From SFHK01 sp045538305 (GTDB taxonomy: Bacteria; Bacillota; Clostridia; Christensenellales; Aristaeellaceae): DNA of 64,000 nucleotides. Below, piece by piece: positions 63,748 through 64,000 of this stretch. Location: the NCBI GenBank assembly GCA_045538305.1, contig JAZSRC010000037.1, positions 32,218 through 96,217 of the forward strand. The letters run 5' to 3'. Both the position numbers and the translations under genes were made by a program. The first letter of the stretch is position 1. Every line of letters begins with the position of its first letter. Below the pieces are notes generated by a model that saw only the letters and a list, made by a program, of their open reading frames with translations, was not told the origin of the DNA and did not search any database.

Positions 63748-63821
63748 GCGGGTGTAGCTCAATGGCAGAGCTCCAGCTTCCCAAGCTGATCACGTGGGTT
63801 CGATTCCCATCACCCGCTCCA
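63748..63821 (+). tRNA. tRNA-Gly (anticodon CCC)
   Basis: Acceptor GCGGGTG/CACCCGC, D-stem GCTC/GAGC, anticodon stem CCAGC/GCTGA with loop TTCCCAA (CCC at 34-36), T-stem GTGGG/CCCAT, CCA encoded. The first anticodon-stem pair is C-A, not a pair. Confidence 0.92.
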
Positions 63822-63862
63822 CAAAAAACGCATCATAACTTCATTGGGAGGACTGATTAACA

Positions 63863-64000
63863 ATGGGAAAGGCAAAATTTGAGCGCAATAAGCCGCACGT
63901 AAACATCGGCACCATCGGACACGTAGACCACGGCAAGACCACCCTGACCGCAGCCATCACGATGACTCTGTCTCAGCAGGGCCAGGCAACCGCCATGCGC
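63863..64000 (+). CDS. tuf: Elongation factor Tu, 5' part only
   Basis: Delivers aminoacyl-tRNA to the ribosome. The window ends after 46 codons: [33 protein letters not shown], with the G1 loop [15 protein letters not shown] precedes the ATG. It follows tRNA-Gly by 41 bases, as in other clostridial genomes where tuf heads the nusG-rplK region. Confidence 0.97.
   Translation, partial: MGKAKFERNKPHVNIGTIGHVDHGKTTLTAAITMTLSQQGQATAMR

Overview
This 64 kb window reads as the chromosome of an endospore-forming member of the Clostridia (Firmicutes) with mid-range G+C. The basis is gene order and content: a classic Firmicute block (priA end, def, fmt, rsmB, rlmN, PP2C phosphatase, PASTA kinase, rsgA, rpe), rpmB next to asp23/fakA/recG, a mrnC-rlmB-sigH block leading into tuf, plus spore genes (alpha/beta-type SASP, spoVAC-AD-AE, sigH). 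No transposase, integrase, phage gene or CRISPR array was seen. The genus cannot be named from the sequence alone.

Layout. 1-8.3 kb: translation/cell-wall-signalling operon. 8.3-10.4 kb: a small membrane protein, then on the minus strand a CNNM/HlyC-type transporter with a terminator-bearing leader, and rpmB. 10.5-16.5 kb: ACT-domain protein, DUF711 protein, Asp23, FakA, RecG. 16.7-21.2 kb: SASP, a glutaredoxin-like protein behind an unexplained leader, tdh-kbl threonine catabolism, and an aldo/keto reductase with a ferredoxin tail. 21.3-32.5 kb: one minus-strand purine operon purE-C-F-M-N-O-(AICAR transformylase)-D-L, complete from PRPP to IMP except for the GAR transformylase alternatives. 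Its promoter carries two PurBox-like sites, and its last two steps are carried by separate proteins (PurO type cyclohydrolase) instead of a bifunctional PurH. 32.7-34.7 kb: spoVA. 34.7-40 kb: a membrane sugar-nucleotide dehydratase, a VanZ protein, a GH78 alpha-L-rhamnosidase and D-lyxose isomerase.

40.1-46.9 kb holds the most interesting locus: an apparent single operon of MBOAT acyltransferase, DHHW/SGNH-like exported protein, membrane-anchored TPR/RCC1-propeller protein, FkbH-type HAD enzyme, acyl carrier protein and a VOC protein. Its parts mirror the D-alanylation (Dlt) logic, with FkbH in place of the adenylating DltA. I infer a pathway that loads a glyceryl or similar hydroxyacyl group on the carrier protein and transfers it to a cell-surface polymer. 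It is an inference from family roles, not something the sequence proves.

47-59.6 kb: tRNA-Val, DegV (FakB partner of FakA), GtrA protein, coiled-coil protein, MoxR-DUF58-transglutaminase operon, secA, prfB, a DUF1461 membrane protein, and tsaD. 59.6-60.1 kb is a gene-free AT-rich stretch with a dense cluster of DnaA boxes. 60.1-64 kb: rhamnulokinase, mrnC, rlmB, sigH, tRNA-Gly and the start of tuf. Promoters with TTGACA/TATAAT-type hexamers at a 17 bp spacing are unusually easy to read in this genome and are listed where clear.
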